Of a DNA stretch of 64,000 nt, positions 10,801 to 22,071 are shown piece by piece. Where the stretch lies: contig CM043961.1 in the NCBI GenBank assembly GCA_014529385.2, positions 18,456,478-18,520,477 on the forward strand, written 5' to 3'. Position numbers and translations under genes: made by a program. Below the pieces are notes generated by a model. That model saw only the letters and a list, made by a program, of their open reading frames with translations, did not search any database and was not told where the DNA came from. The DNA is from Adiantum capillus-veneris (taxonomy: Eukaryota > Streptophyta > Polypodiopsida > Polypodiales > Pteridaceae). The stretch's first letter is position 1. Every line of letters begins with the position of its first letter.

Positions 10801-11270
10801 CCACCAAAAAGTATTCCTAATGCTTTTACCTTGTTCTTTGATGGAGCTTTTCGTCGAGCCACAGGAAAAGCTGGGGGAGGGCTAGTGTTGCTCAACCCAA
10901 GTGGAGAGGTGGTCATGAAAGAGAAGTTCAATCTACCAAGTTCAACTAGCAACAATGAAGCAGAATATGACACACTACTTCATGGTTTAAAATTATGCAT
11001 TGGCCATGGTATACAACGTCTCATGGTAAAAGGGGATGCACTTCTAATTGTGAAGCAGATTTTAGGCATCTGGGCATGCAAAAATGAAAGACTAAGGGCC
11101 AAAGTTCATACCATCAGTAGGCTATTTAATCAATTTGAGGAGGTGCAATTATATCATATTCCTAGGAAACAAAATGAAGATGCTGATTTACTTGCACAAC
11201 AAGCCGTTGCATGTGTAAAGAAAGAAGTGCAGGTCATCATGGTGGTGGTTGCTGTGAAGCAGCCGAGGTA
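10801..11270 (+). pseudogene. Second, archaeal-type RNase H (aRNH) of the Tat element
   Basis: After a short Pro-rich linker the frame encodes a complete RNase H fold distinct from the first: FFDGAF (first Asp, about 10835), NEAEYD (Glu, about 10954), KGDALLIV (Asp, about 11030) and EDADLLA (last Asp, about 11178). These are the four acidic residues of an active site. Acquisition of this plant/archaeal-type RNase H is a published feature of Tat elements. A frameshift between about 11200 and 11270 separates it from integrase. Confidence 0.8.
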
Positions 11271-12683
11271 CCAGGGATTGGAGTCATTGGCTACATTTTG
11301 GAGGGTGAGTGTCCACCAGACTTCACAAAAGCTCAGAAGAGGAGACTCATGAAGAAGGCAAGCATGTATCTCTTCCTAGAAGGCTCCCTCTATCAAAGAG
11401 GGAAGGATAAAGTGTGCAGAAGAGTACCAACTATCGCGGAAATTCCAACCATTCTAAAAGGTTTGCATGAAGAGGCATGTGGTGGTCATTTTTCCCAAGA
11501 ATTAACTGTGAAGAAGATTTTGCTTGCGGGGTATGTTTGGCCAAGTCTACATGTGGATGTCCAACATTGGTGTAAAAGTTGTCACAATTGTCAGGTAAAT
11601 GGGAATAGAAGATTGATTTATGGTCCAAGGCAAATCGTGCTTGCAAATGGACCCTTTGAAAAGTGGGGCATTGATGCTATGGGTCCTCTGCCTAGGACAA
11701 AAAATGGTAAACTCTACATTCTAGTGGCTGTAGACTATATGACTAGGTGGGTGGAAGCACAAAGTGTGGCAAAGGTAAATGAGAGGACAGTGAGCAAATT
11801 CGTCTACACTCACATTTGTTGTAGATTTGGCACACCTTTGGAGATTGTTTCTGATAATGGTCCAGGGTTTAGAAAGGGATTGCTCACAGAAGTCTGTGAA
11901 GAACTTCGCATTCTACATCGTCACAGTACACCCTACTATCCCCAATCAAATGGTTTGGTAGAAAAAGCTAATGGTGTCATTGCAGGCATCATTAGAAAGA
12001 TGGTGAAAAACAAGACAAAGTTGTGGGATGACTTCTTGGATGGTGCCTTATGGGCGTATCGAACCACATATAGGGAAGCCACGGAGTTCACACCATTTCA
12101 CTTGGTCTATGGTCAAGAAGCTTTACAGCCAATTGAGCTAAACATTCCAACAATGCGACTTCATGGCAAATCAGCACAAGATGATCAAGAAGCATGGATG
12201 GATCGACTTCTTACCTTAGCTGAGCTTGAGTGGAAAAGAGAAGCAGCATACGAGTGCTATAAGAGGAAAGCCACACAGACAAAGGAGAAGCTTGACAAGA
12301 AACTGAAGGACAAAGGCATCAATGAAGGAGATCTTGTGCTAAGGTATGACAATCGACTCGATAATTGTTTTGATGCCAAATTTGAAACAAGATGGCAGGG
12401 GCCATACATAGTCAAGAAGGCTTTCAATTCAAGTTACTATCAACTTATGGACTTGAATGGGAAAGAGCACTCCAGGAAGGTAAACGGCTATCGCTTGAAG
12501 CCTTACTTGAGTCACCTTCTACCAAAGGATCTACCAGAGCAAAAGGCAACTATCCCATGTAAGTATTGTTCCATGAAGCATGAGTGTAACACAAACCAAA
12601 ATTCCAAGGGGCCAAACAATGAAGATCTTGTCAAGGACTCTGAAGCACTCTCTTTGGAAAAGATTCTTTATGATGGTACATGA
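11211..12683 (+). pseudogene. Tat integrase
   Basis: Frame 3; real homology begins near 11270, after a frameshift from the RT/RNase H frame, so the Met at 11211 is not a native start. It has the HHCC zinc-binding domain (HEEACGGHF, then CKSCHNC), the D,D35E core (GIDAMG about residue 155, VSDNG about 214, GLVEKAN about 249) and a C-terminal WQGPYIV module with an N-G-Y-R-L-K-P-Y-L end. There is no chromodomain. The last 170 aa are repeated at 2551-3054. A final CKYCSMKHEC cluster could bind metal. Confidence 0.88.
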
Positions 12684-12695
12684 ATATACCATCAT

Positions 12696-12711
12696 CCTGG
12701 GGGAGGGCTAA
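12696..12711 (+). other. Polypurine tract of the Tat element
   Basis: Purine-rich CCTGGGGGAGGGCTAA lies directly against the 3' LTR. An identical tract at 3067-3082 precedes the 5' LTR, which is abnormal for a single element and shows an upstream copy. Confidence 0.75.
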
Positions 12712-15060
12712 TGATAGCCGTTCTTTGGCTCTCTATGATTTCCATAGTGAGTTATCCCCCCCTATCAAATCACTCAAACACTGTGGTTACCCTCACCCTT
12801 TCACTGTATATAGGTGCGTGTGAGTTAGGGGACTTTTCCCATATCTCCTTACTGAAATAAAAAACCCTCAATTAGCTAGGCATTGGGCTAGTTGAGCCAA
12901 AAAAATAAAAAATATAAGTATATTATGGCCCATGCGTATGTAAATATTTCTTTGTATATAGGGCCTAAATAAAAGATTTTTTCATAATTATTTTGGTATT
13001 TATTTAAATATTTTTACCTAGGTGTGTGTTATTTATGCTCTGTACATTGCCTCACCATTACCACAATTTTTCTTACCATTTTTCATACTCTTTATTCCAT
13101 ATAGAAATATTTTCATGTAAGCTTCTCTTATATTTGGTGTAACTCCACCCCAACAAAAATCCAAAAAAACTAGTTTTATTTATGTGTATATTTTTTCACT
13201 ATTGTGATTTTTCCATTCCTACATCTATTTTGTTTTTTTTCTAAAAAATTAGAACACCAAAAATATTTATCTTTTTATGGTAGTCTCATAATGAGAGAGA
13301 TTTCTTTTGACCCCTTTATATTTTTTCCACTTATATTATTTATATTTGACATGTACATATTTTTTAGACCCCTCAATATTTGATTTTCTTATTTGTACTA
13401 TTCACTTATATCATGATCTCAACAATATCTTCAATTATAGACCTACCAAATAAGGTCAAGGGTAGGTGGCATGCATACATGCACTATGGAGGGCTCACTC
13501 TTGGAGGTATTCAAAAGAATCATCCAAAGAAGGACCCCACAAGGACCTTGTGCAGTGGAAAAAAACGGTTGGTTTTGCTGAATTTTTGAAGTTCACTTTC
13601 TCTCCGAATTTGAAAAGGTGATACAAACAAAAGTTGTAGCTCGTGGGCTGAACTTTTGCCTCAAGTTTTTTCATATTTTTTTGAGCTACGAGCTGTGAGC
13701 TATGATTTTATTAGTGGACCCCAATTTTCCCATGCTATGCAGCCACACTCTCTCTTCCACTTTATCATTTTTCTCTTTCACACACACTTCTCCACTCATC
13801 ATCCCCACCTCTCTCACCACTCCTCTCTGTACCCTACTCACCTTCTCCTCAACCTTGAAGAATAAGAGAAACCATGGTGAACTCATACCTCCCACACACA
13901 ATTCCATTCCAAAATTGACCACCTAGTCTCATTTTTCCTCCTCCAAATTACCCATATCTATCAAAAAAACCACAAAATTCAGTCTCTTCTCTTAAAAGAC
14001 AACATCATGGTGGTTGATTACTCAGCTTCAATTACCTTGTCTCTCAAGGAAGGTCAAGAGTGGAGAAAAAATGTACCATCAAAGCTAGTGGACCGTCAAC
14101 AAGCGTCAAAATTGGCCCTACTCAAGACACTTGGAGCATCAACCTTGTAAGAAATCCACCTTTTCTTACCTCTTAAGAGTTTTTCTTCCTTATTTGTATT
14201 CTACATGGATACTCCCATTGTAAATATCCAATTCCATTTGTAAATTAATACTAACTCTACTAACACTAACCCACTATGAAAAGTCCTATCACCTCCATTT
14301 CTCTCCTCTCTCTTTCCCCACCAACTTCTTGATAATTCCAAGCAAAAGAAATTAGATAAATTGCTGAAAATCTAACCCAACCATGGTTAGAGGAGTAACC
14401 CTAGCTTTCAAAATTGCTATAAAAGGAGGGTGTAGCTAGCACAAAAAGGGGGGAGAAGAAAGAGCACTATGCTATAGCTTGAGAAGCCAAGCTCAACCTC
14501 TTGAGAAGGATCTCTTGAGTGGAATCTCATTGGCATTAGGCATATGTATGTGTTGTATTAGGGGTGATTAGCAAGGAAACTCAATGCCATTGTAAGAGAG
14601 AGTGATCATTAAATTGAGAGTAGGAAATCTATCATTTCTCCTACTAGAGTAAGCCCAACATTTGCTAAGCATGGATACCTTGTCTCCCTTCCAACGTGAA
14701 GTCATGGACAATAATGATGTGTAAGTGTCTTGGTGTTTTATGTAAGTTCCTGATAGCTTGTCTCCGGGTACTGTTATCAATTTAGCCATAAATCCCACAT
14801 GTTGTAAGAGGGCGACATGGTGGAGAGGACTCCCCTGGCCTTAAGACAGTGATTGGGGTGGCTTTTTTCTTGTGATGTGTTGTGGTGTAATTTACTCAGG
14901 CTATGTTGAACAAATACTAATCTCACTTTGATTGGTCATGACAGATTTGTAAGAAGGCATTAGTGCAACAAGAACCCCCTTCCCCCTTCTCTCTCTTTCT
15001 TACATATATATATTTATGTTTGCTTGATCATTAACGATACACTTCAAAGCAGCCCAAGCA

Positions 15061-15142
<82 letters not shown>

Positions 15143-15401
15143 TTTTAGTGTATGAGAGTGTTCCATTGGTGTTAGGGTTAGTGTAAATTCCTTGCTTGTT
15201 TGTGGGTTGCTCTAACGATTCTCCTCTTTTGCATCCTAGTTCGCTCTTAAACTAGGTGGTGCCCCTTGTGTAGTTGGGATTTGGATGAGGGTTTGTTGTT
15301 TTGGTTTGTGTTGTGTTGTGCCCCATCCCCATTGAGCAGCACGGGAGCCTTGAAGGGTGTCTAGAGGTTGCTCTTCTTGTTGCCTGCCCCAGACCGCTTT
15401 A
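12712..15401 (+). repeat. Tat element 3' LTR
   Basis: Begins TGATAGCC and ends GACCGCTTTA, the last dinucleotide apparently a CA changed to TA. It is collinear with 3083-5770, with TATA box at 14418-14425 and CT tract at 15063-15139. The sequence after 15401 (ATATATATTT) is unrelated to the 5' LTR downstream sequence, fixing the end. Confidence 0.9.
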
Positions 15402-15489
15402 ATATATATTTACGTCCATATGTTGCAAAAACCTAAATGAAAAAGCGGTTGGTCCATTATCCATGATGCACAGAGTGCAAAGTACTCAC

Positions 15490-16434
15490 TTATACTCTTA
15501 CCATGCCGATGTTGAGAAGCCAGCACATCCACAGGAGATCATCGACCTTCATAGGCTCCACCTTCCCTTCATCGCTCAATACATCTAGAGTGATGGCGCT
15601 GCGTTTGACCACTCCTAGCCTTTTAGCTAGCAGCAATTGCAAGTAATTATTGTAATTGGCTCGTTGCATGAATTCCACACCGTTTAACTGCAGTTCATCT
15701 CCGGCCCACTGGGTTTCACCCGTGGTAGACAGTTTCTTCAGGATGAGTTGTACGGGGAGAGGAGGAAGGCCCTCTACCCGTCCTCCAAAACAGCGACGAC
15801 AGTAGCCAAACCACTCCTCTCCAGGGCATGGGAACCTCCTTACCACCTCTGCTTTGGGGTTGTCAAAGTGAACTGGCGCACTTGCATACGTGTCGCAAAT
15901 CGATAGGCGATCTTCCGCCACTTTGATTCGGATGACCTTCTTTTTGGCAGCCTAAGCACGATTCTGCTTTCAAAACTCGAAGCACTCCTATGGCCAGGTG
16001 TTTCTCCTTCCTTGGGGGTCATGATTTAGGATTGGCCTAGCCCTCCTTTTCCTTTGGCATGAGTAGCTCCTTTGGTCCACTTAGGAATAGAGGCTATACC
16101 TTTACTTTTAGATTCCTTGGGGAAGAGAGGCATTACTAACCTCTTTCCTCCCTTTACATGGATGACTTGTAAAGGATTTCCGTTCCTTTTTTATCTCTGT
16201 TTCTGGCACTCATTGATAGTGTACAGTGGGTGATGGCAATGAGAGCAGCTTGCAGCCCTCCCTCTAGTGGCTCTTGATTTGCAGTTAAAATGAGAGATGC
16301 GAGGCGGCGAACTTACTTCCTGGATGTTTACAACGGTGTATGGGCAGCAGCACTTCGATGAAGGCAGCCAGTGCTTCTTCAATTTCTTCCTCCTCCGTTC
16401 TCCAATTGGAGAATTTCTGCAGTCCCTCGTCCAT
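15490..16434 (-). pseudogene. Minus-strand gag-like retroelement remnant
   Basis: Several short open stretches in different minus-strand frames. A 143-aa stretch (15921 down to 15490) has no recognised domain. Near 16250-16210 the frame reads CSHCHHPLYTINEC, a CX2CX4HX4C knuckle with Tyr where His should be, which fits a CAC-to-TAC change. Upstream an ATG at 16434 opens a 50-codon acidic stretch ending near a GTAAGT that could be a splice donor. Together this suggests a decayed gag. Gene limits cannot be defined, and a non-retroviral origin is possible. Confidence 0.3.
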
Positions 16435-16670
16435 GGTTGATGACGTGCATCGTTTTCAACATTGTAACTAAAGATTTTTTAGAAGCCCTCCTAAGTGGGG
16501 GTACCAAATGACAAGCACAAAATGGAGCCCAACGGCCTCTACACCATGATTGTGCATGTCAAACTCGTCACGGGGAGTAAACAAGGCGGGGGGGGGGGGC
16601 ACCAACTAGCTTTGAGCGCCTGGGATACGGACAACAGCGATTAAAATAACACTAATACATCACACCGTAG

Positions 16671-16783
16671 AGAGAGAGAGAGAGACGTAGACATAGATGA
16701 TGAAAACCCCCCAAGATGTGAGGGCAAACTTGATTCAAAGTGGTATTTACAGAAAACTTACTTTTGGTGAGATGGAGACCATG

Positions 16784-16859
<76 letters not shown>

Positions 16860-17525
16860 ATAGTGCATTCTCTAGGAAAAATTCCATATGCACGGAGATC
16901 CTACTCTTGTGTGTGGCGACCCTTGGCGTCAGTGTGTGTGCATGGCTTCCTGTTCAAGTGCTGACCCCTAAGTGCTACCCTTGATAGTGACCTCTCAATG
17001 TTCTTTTATAGGTGCAGCTACGTTAGTTTAGGATAATCTGGTTAGGTTAGGGCCCTAATCAAAAGAGACAAAGCAAGGAGTCGGGGTTCCAGATGATTGA
17101 CCCTTGCTTTGTTTTATGAGAATTTTAAAATGATATCTCCTAGGTGGGCCTTTGTGACCATCACCTAGAGAGAGGTGGCAATATATAAATGGTTTTTTAC
17201 ATGGTTTTGGCTTGAAAACAAAAAAATAGATTACCCTACGGATGTTTACTGTGGAGATGCATTGTGGACGAGACACCGGTGAATTGCGGGCTTTGCTGGT
17301 GCGTTCATGTAGCGCGTTCGTTACTTTCTGGGCCAGCCAAGCATGCCTTCGGCGTCATTTCTTGATTCATTGTCGCCATCTGTGATTTCGGTCGTCATTC
17401 TTCGTTCCTTTGGGCGTCGATTGTTGAGCTCCTTCTGGTTTTCTTCTTATGTGTGCGTATGCTTGTTTGAATGTTTGCATGTGTATATGTGTATAGTGTA
17501 CATGTTTGTGTGTATATGCGTGTAT

Positions 17526-17614
<89 letters not shown>

Positions 17615-17806
17615 TTTTAACTGACCGAGAGAGATGGAGAGAGAGTGAGAGTGTGTGTGTGTGTGTGTATGAGTGAGAGAGAGGCATCATTCACTGAATG
17701 AGAGAGAGATGGTGAGAGAGCGAGAGATAGATGGTGTGAGAGGGTGAGTGTCTATGTGTATGTGTGTAGGTAAGTGTATGTGTGTGCGTACGTGAGTGTG
17801 AGTGTG

Positions 17807-17888
<82 letters not shown>

Positions 17889-17931
17889 CTTTGCTACACA
17901 GAGAACGAGAGAGAGAGTGTGTGTGTGTGTG
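16671..17931. repeat. Microsatellite-rich spacer (AT, GA, GT)
   Basis: Contains (AT)n at about 16786-16816 running into (GA)n to 16857, (GA)n 17530-17612, mixed GA/GT at 17630-17800, (GA)n 17809-17884 and (GT)n ending at 17931. ORFs here are dinucleotide translations and not genes. The tract ends exactly at the LTR remnant starting at 17932. Confidence 0.9.
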
Positions 17932-18669
17932 TGTAACATTTACTGCCCTAGTAACTTGTGTGTAGCGGAAAATATCATTAACATAGTGAGCATTTCATTA
18001 GAATAGATTCCTAATGAGCATAGCAAGAGTTCTTGAATGGAGAGAGAAACAAAAAGCATAACACCTAGTTACATAGGCATGAGAAATACTTCAAAAGAGA
18101 GAGAAATTAAACGATTGACAATATTTGAGGACTGGATTTTCATGGAGCCAATCCCCCCTCCGAAAGGCTTTGTATTATAGGTTCCCCCCATCAAGGGAGA
18201 TATTTTACAATACAATACTTTGTGTTCCTTCAATAACTTGTTGGTGCAATGAAGATGGAAGCTTCAAGCACCATGCACACACTTATAAAACACAACATCA
18301 ATTCCCTCACGGTCTCAGACCCAAGACCTCACACACCTCCAAAGATGGTGAGAGCTAGCGGGGTAGGAGAGTAGATTGAGAGGAAGAAGAGTATTCTTAC
18401 GAGAAAGAACTATATCTCCTCACATAATCACTCATAATAGCTTAGCATAGCTTGGTAATTAGCATGGTAGAGGAGATGAGCATGCATTGGAGCTTGGCTC
18501 TTGGTTGGATTTGCATCACAAAGCCAAGAGTTGTTGGTGTAGGCCTCCCTTCTCACAAGCTTGGAGTAGATGATGAGCTTTCCATTAAATCTTGAGAAGG
18601 AGAGAGAGTCTTCTTTGCTTCACATGATATTGTGTGGGACGCATGTCTAACCTCACCATCCTATCTTAT
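17932..18669 (-). repeat. R/U5 half of a chromovirus-type LTR (interrupted)
   Basis: The reverse complement matches the last roughly 740 bp of the chromovirus LTR at 53716-55301, including its TGTTACA-like end, here TGTAACA at 17932. It stops abruptly at 18669/18670, where another LTR (TGTAGTATTAGC on the plus strand) begins. The missing front half is at about 47670-48255 in the same orientation. The halves are best explained as one LTR opened by a nested insertion. Confidence 0.8.
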
Positions 18670-19215
18670 TGTAGTATTAGCAAGAACCACGATTAATTTG
18701 CCCCAATACCCCGCCTATGCTTAGTTTTCGATTTAAAAGTGTAAATTCCTAGTTACGATGAAATTAGGCCGCGGGTCTAGGCCGGGGGTCGGCGACGCCA
18801 AAAGCTACAAAATACTGAATGGCTTACGTCAATGCATAGAGCTCTTACCTACGGTTGCAATGCAACAAACACAATCGCAATGTGACAACCGGGGAGGGAG
18901 TAGGAAGCGCAAGAAGGAGAGGAGTGAGTGCCGTTAGCTCACGCTATGTATTTCTTATCCAAAACGTATAAAACACTTACAAAAATTGGCTTTTATCCGT
19001 AGCCAAGGTTTTTGAGTGGTCAAAACTAATAATCTAGAGTTCTACCAAAGGTGGGAATTGACTAGCTGATACAATCTGGAAGCTTGTAGCCCCGGCTCAT
19101 TAATTACAAAGATTACCAAGAAAATAGGAGTTACAATATTCCTGATTTATCAAAATAATAATTGTTTTCAAGGAGAACTCCAAAAAATGGTGTCCGCATT
19201 AGCTTGCTGCTAACA
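18670..19215 (-). repeat. B-minus 3' LTR (about 546 bp)
   Basis: On the minus strand it starts TGTTAGCAGCAAGC directly after a polypurine tract and ends GCTAATACTACA, giving partly complementary ends. The left side abuts the chromovirus-type LTR remnant. No second copy is present, so the assignment rests on the tract, TG/CA ends and the sharp junction. Confidence 0.55.
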
Positions 19216-19230
19216 TTCCCCCCTCCTGCC
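19216..19230 (-). other. Polypurine tract of B-minus
   Basis: On the minus strand GGCAGGAGGGGGGAA immediately precedes the TGTTAG start of the LTR. Confidence 0.6.
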
Positions 19231-19318
19231 TATGTCATCCCTTGACACAGCTTTATGGGTTGAAGTAGTCTTCAGGTTGACGATGAGCGAGGCGGTCTTT
19301 AAGTGCTTCCAGTGCCTT

Positions 19319-19942
19319 TTAGTATATAATTCTTCGTTCTTTGTCAGGCACTTGCAAAAATTGCATGGTGACTTGGTTTTTCAGTTCCACCGCTGAGTAG
19401 CCTATAAATCTGGATGTGAGGTTGCTTATCACCGGCTCAAATATCTTCATTCGCCAAGTGAAGAATCCAGTGTAGAATGCTTCGTCAAAGGCTAGCATAT
19501 TATGCAAGGGCAGGAACATGCATTTGGCATAAAATCCGTAAAGGATTTCTTCTGAAGGTTGCCCACTCAGATCATAACATAAGCCTTTGTTTCCTTCCAA
19601 GAATGAGAGCCATGGGGCTCCTGTCTGCTCAGGCTCATTGAAAACTTGTATGCATGTGAGTAGCATCCTGCAGATCTTATATAGCATTGCATAGGAGAGA
19701 TCTGGCAGACTCTTGAAGAATGACATGGCGCCCGTTAGGGTTTTCACCATGTATTCCTCCATCGCTCGGCCTCTCTCTGGAGCTGGAAGCCTGGGGAAGT
19801 TGAGCCAAGCTGGCCTCTTCTTTTGCAGTGCTTCATGCGCTTGCCATGTCCTTACTATGGGTATAGGACTGAATGTTGGATCTTTTTGTAAGACTGTAGG
19901 TGCTCTTGTGAACAGAATCAAGTATCTCGGATTCTTGTTCAT
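19319..19942 (-). pseudogene. 3' accessory ORF, distal part (unknown)
   Basis: 207 aa, aromatic- and Leu-rich (stretches such as MLYKICRMLLTCIQVF), with no catalytic motif that I recognise. It lies in the env position, between pol and the polypurine tract, in the same orientation and frame class as 20009-20440. There is no clear signal peptide or terminal membrane anchor, so an envelope role is not supported. It may be the C-terminal part of one long protein that began near 23350, broken by stops and a solo LTR. Confidence 0.45.
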
Positions 19943-20008
19943 CTAGCTTAACCTCCACTTTGGGTGGTCTTTATCTGTGCCATCTTCTTGCATATCCTTC
20001 TACAGCCT

Positions 20009-20440
20009 TTATTTTACCTGTAAAAGTTCTACCTTGATGAGAGAGTACGGCACAGATAGTTGGTTCCATTGAGAGTTGATTTTATTGGGAGTGAGTTGAG
20101 TGACGTTGACAGAGTGTAAAACTCTCAACTCCCAATCCATAGCGTCCTTCCAGTGCTCATCCACCTCTAAGGTGATCTTCTCCTTCAGTGCGTCTTCTTC
20201 AGCTTTTGACTGCTGGACCATTGGCACTGTATCTTCGTCTGTAATGTGGACCTGAAAGTCTTCATCACCACTCGGCTCTATTATGGACTTGGTCTCAATT
20301 TCAGCAAACGAGACCGAGGGAATGTCTATTTGGGGCGGCTCTAAAGTGTCTGCCTCTTCTTGTGTGTCAGGCTTTCCATCTCTAAGGAGTTGATTTAGCG
20401 CTTGAGTTCTGCTATCTCCTTTAGGAGCTCCTCCTCTCAT
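20009..20440 (-). pseudogene. 3' accessory ORF, central acidic part (unknown)
   Basis: 143 aa, acidic, with heptad-like charged stretches. Another frame just upstream (about 20590-20450) reads as a Lys/Glu/Leu coiled coil containing YKALEKKNKDLELELKLK. The pattern suggests the remains of a long coiled-coil protein shared with 21370-23350, interrupted by the solo LTR at 20591-21363. No named domain recognised. Confidence 0.35.
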
Positions 20441-20590
20441 TGAGCCTGTATCAGTGCCAGGTCTCTACGCTGTGGCTGTTTGAGCTTTAATTCCAGTTCT
20501 AAATCCTTGTTTTTCTTTTCAAGTGCCTTGTACACTTCATCTGTTCCCTTGATTGAGGCCACGGATGGATTTTCTCTAATTTGCCGCAAG

Positions 20591-21363
20591 TGTTAGGAAA
20601 TAAGACGTAGCTAAATAGATAATTGAGTAGATTACTTAATGGAGAGAGACAAATTTATATACACGAGATTATAGTGTAGAGAGAGAGAGAGAGAGTACAC
20701 ACGATATACGTGGTTCACCCAATGTGGGCTACGTCCACGGGAAAGCAGCCACTCAATGGCTTTGGTACTTCAAAACAAGAAGTAGTTTACAAAGGGATTA
20801 TACCCTTAATGGAGCTCCCGCCTTGCTTCACTCTCACCACCTCACACTCACCTTGTTGCATCAACTTCACACTATGAAATGTGTGTAGAAATGGCCTCCT
20901 TTTATAGGCCAAAAGGGCTGCCCTCTCTTATGAGAGACAGCCATGTGTAGCCGCCCTTGTGCGAATAAGTCCAAATCGGACCCTCCAATCCGCCCATGTG
21001 TGGCCGCCCTTGAGAAGACAAGTCCACTTTTGAATTCGGCCACCGGCCATTGAATTCGGCCACCGGCCACCGGCCATTGACTTCCGACCACCGGCCACCG
21101 GCCATTGACTTCCGACCACCGGCCATTGGCCATTGACTACCGGCCACCGGCCAACCGACCGGTTGTTTTCTGACCACTTTCCGACCGCCGTCCGGCCATA
21201 ATATTCCGGCAAAAAGGAATATTCCGGCGAAAAAAAGTCTCGGGGGCCTCCACCCCCGAGGCCTTTAAAGTTGCCCCTAATTCTTGTCCGTGAAAATTTT
21301 TGGTTTCCGGTGAGTGATTTTCCTTCACGCACGATGGCTTCTCCTCATAATGGGGGCCTTACA
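20591..21363 (-). repeat. Solo LTR (773 bp) inside the B-minus accessory ORF
   Basis: Plus-strand ends are TGTTAGG and CCTTACA, near-complementary LTR termini. On the minus strand a TATA box (TATAAAAGG, 20906-20898) precedes a typical plant R region. Coiled-coil reading frames stop on both sides and can be followed across. I see no internal sequence and no second copy, hence solo. The 5-bp flanks (GCAAG and AATGT) are not an obvious target duplication. It contains a GC-rich minisatellite at about 21034-21155. Confidence 0.6.
21034..21155. repeat. CCGGCCAC/CATTGA minisatellite
   Basis: Imperfect tandem units built from GGCCACC, GGCCATTGA and CTTCCGACCACC. It lies in the U3 part of the solo LTR, where such tandem units often act as enhancer-type repeats; that role is inferred. 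Confidence 0.8.
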
Positions 21364-22071
21364 AATGTGCGCTTTTACCACAGAAAATTACAAGGGTAAA
21401 TCAGGCTCCATACTTAACAGCAAGAAAATGGCCTGACATTGATTCTCTAATTCTAGAATATTGCAGAGAAGCATTGGCTACATCTAACTGCACTTGAATT
21501 TTTTGAGCTGACAGAGAGGTGGTCAGAAGTCAATTCGTGACTTCTGTCAGTTGCTCATCTTTCACCTTGCAGGCATCAGATAATTTAGTGAGGAGGTCAC
21601 CTAACTCCTCCATTTCCTTTTGTTGTTTGTCCCTGGCTATTGGATGTTGTTCCACTTTTGTCTTTAGCTCTTACACTTGCCTTTGGAGATTAGTGATGAT
21701 AATCATCTTGTCTTAGAGCCCTCCTTGAAGAGCATCGATGACCATTTCTAGTTCCTTAGCCTTTGTGCTATGGTTTAAGGCTGCTAAGCGAAGTTTCTCC
21801 GTCATGTCTTGCATCTGCCTTGCATACTCGTTTACTTGTAAAATAACTTCGTCATTGGAATGCCACTCCTCCTGTCTTGCTAGTAGGGATCGGCTTCTTT
21901 TTCCTCATGTCCTTCGCTGTGGTCAGCTTTTTGTGTAGCTTCTGTTCGTTGGGTGAATTCAGAATCTTTTTCTTTGTCAGTCTCTGCTTCTTCATTGGTA
22001 CCTTGGTCTGGTGGTGATGGTGGTGGGCTAGGCATGGGATGGTCCTTTTGTTTCGTCGGCGGTGAGGTGGG

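Larger units (their letters stand above)
3083..15401 (+). mobile_element. Tat-lineage Ty3/gypsy element with long LTRs (non-chromovirus)
   Basis: Order: LTR 3083-5770, candidate primer site, duplicated upstream ORFs 5847-7385, gag-protease 7423-9057, reverse transcriptase and RNase H 9112-10800, a second archaeal-type RNase H 10800-11250, integrase 11211-12683, polypurine tract, LTR 12712-15401. RT followed by RNase H plus a second aRNase H, and no chromodomain, is the published hallmark of the Tat/Ogre/Retand group. LTRs differ by roughly 45 substitutions in 2.69 kb (eye count, about 1.7%). Several in-frame stops and one frameshift make it non-autonomous. True target duplications cannot be read because the left flank is another copy of the element. 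Confidence 0.85.

Noticed and set aside
17343..18006. ORFs rich in Arg-Glu or Ser-Leu on both strands
   Set aside because: Pure translations of (GA)n/(CT)n microsatellites.
20586..21368. Target-site duplication for the solo LTR
   Set aside because: Flanks GCAAG and AATGT do not match convincingly.
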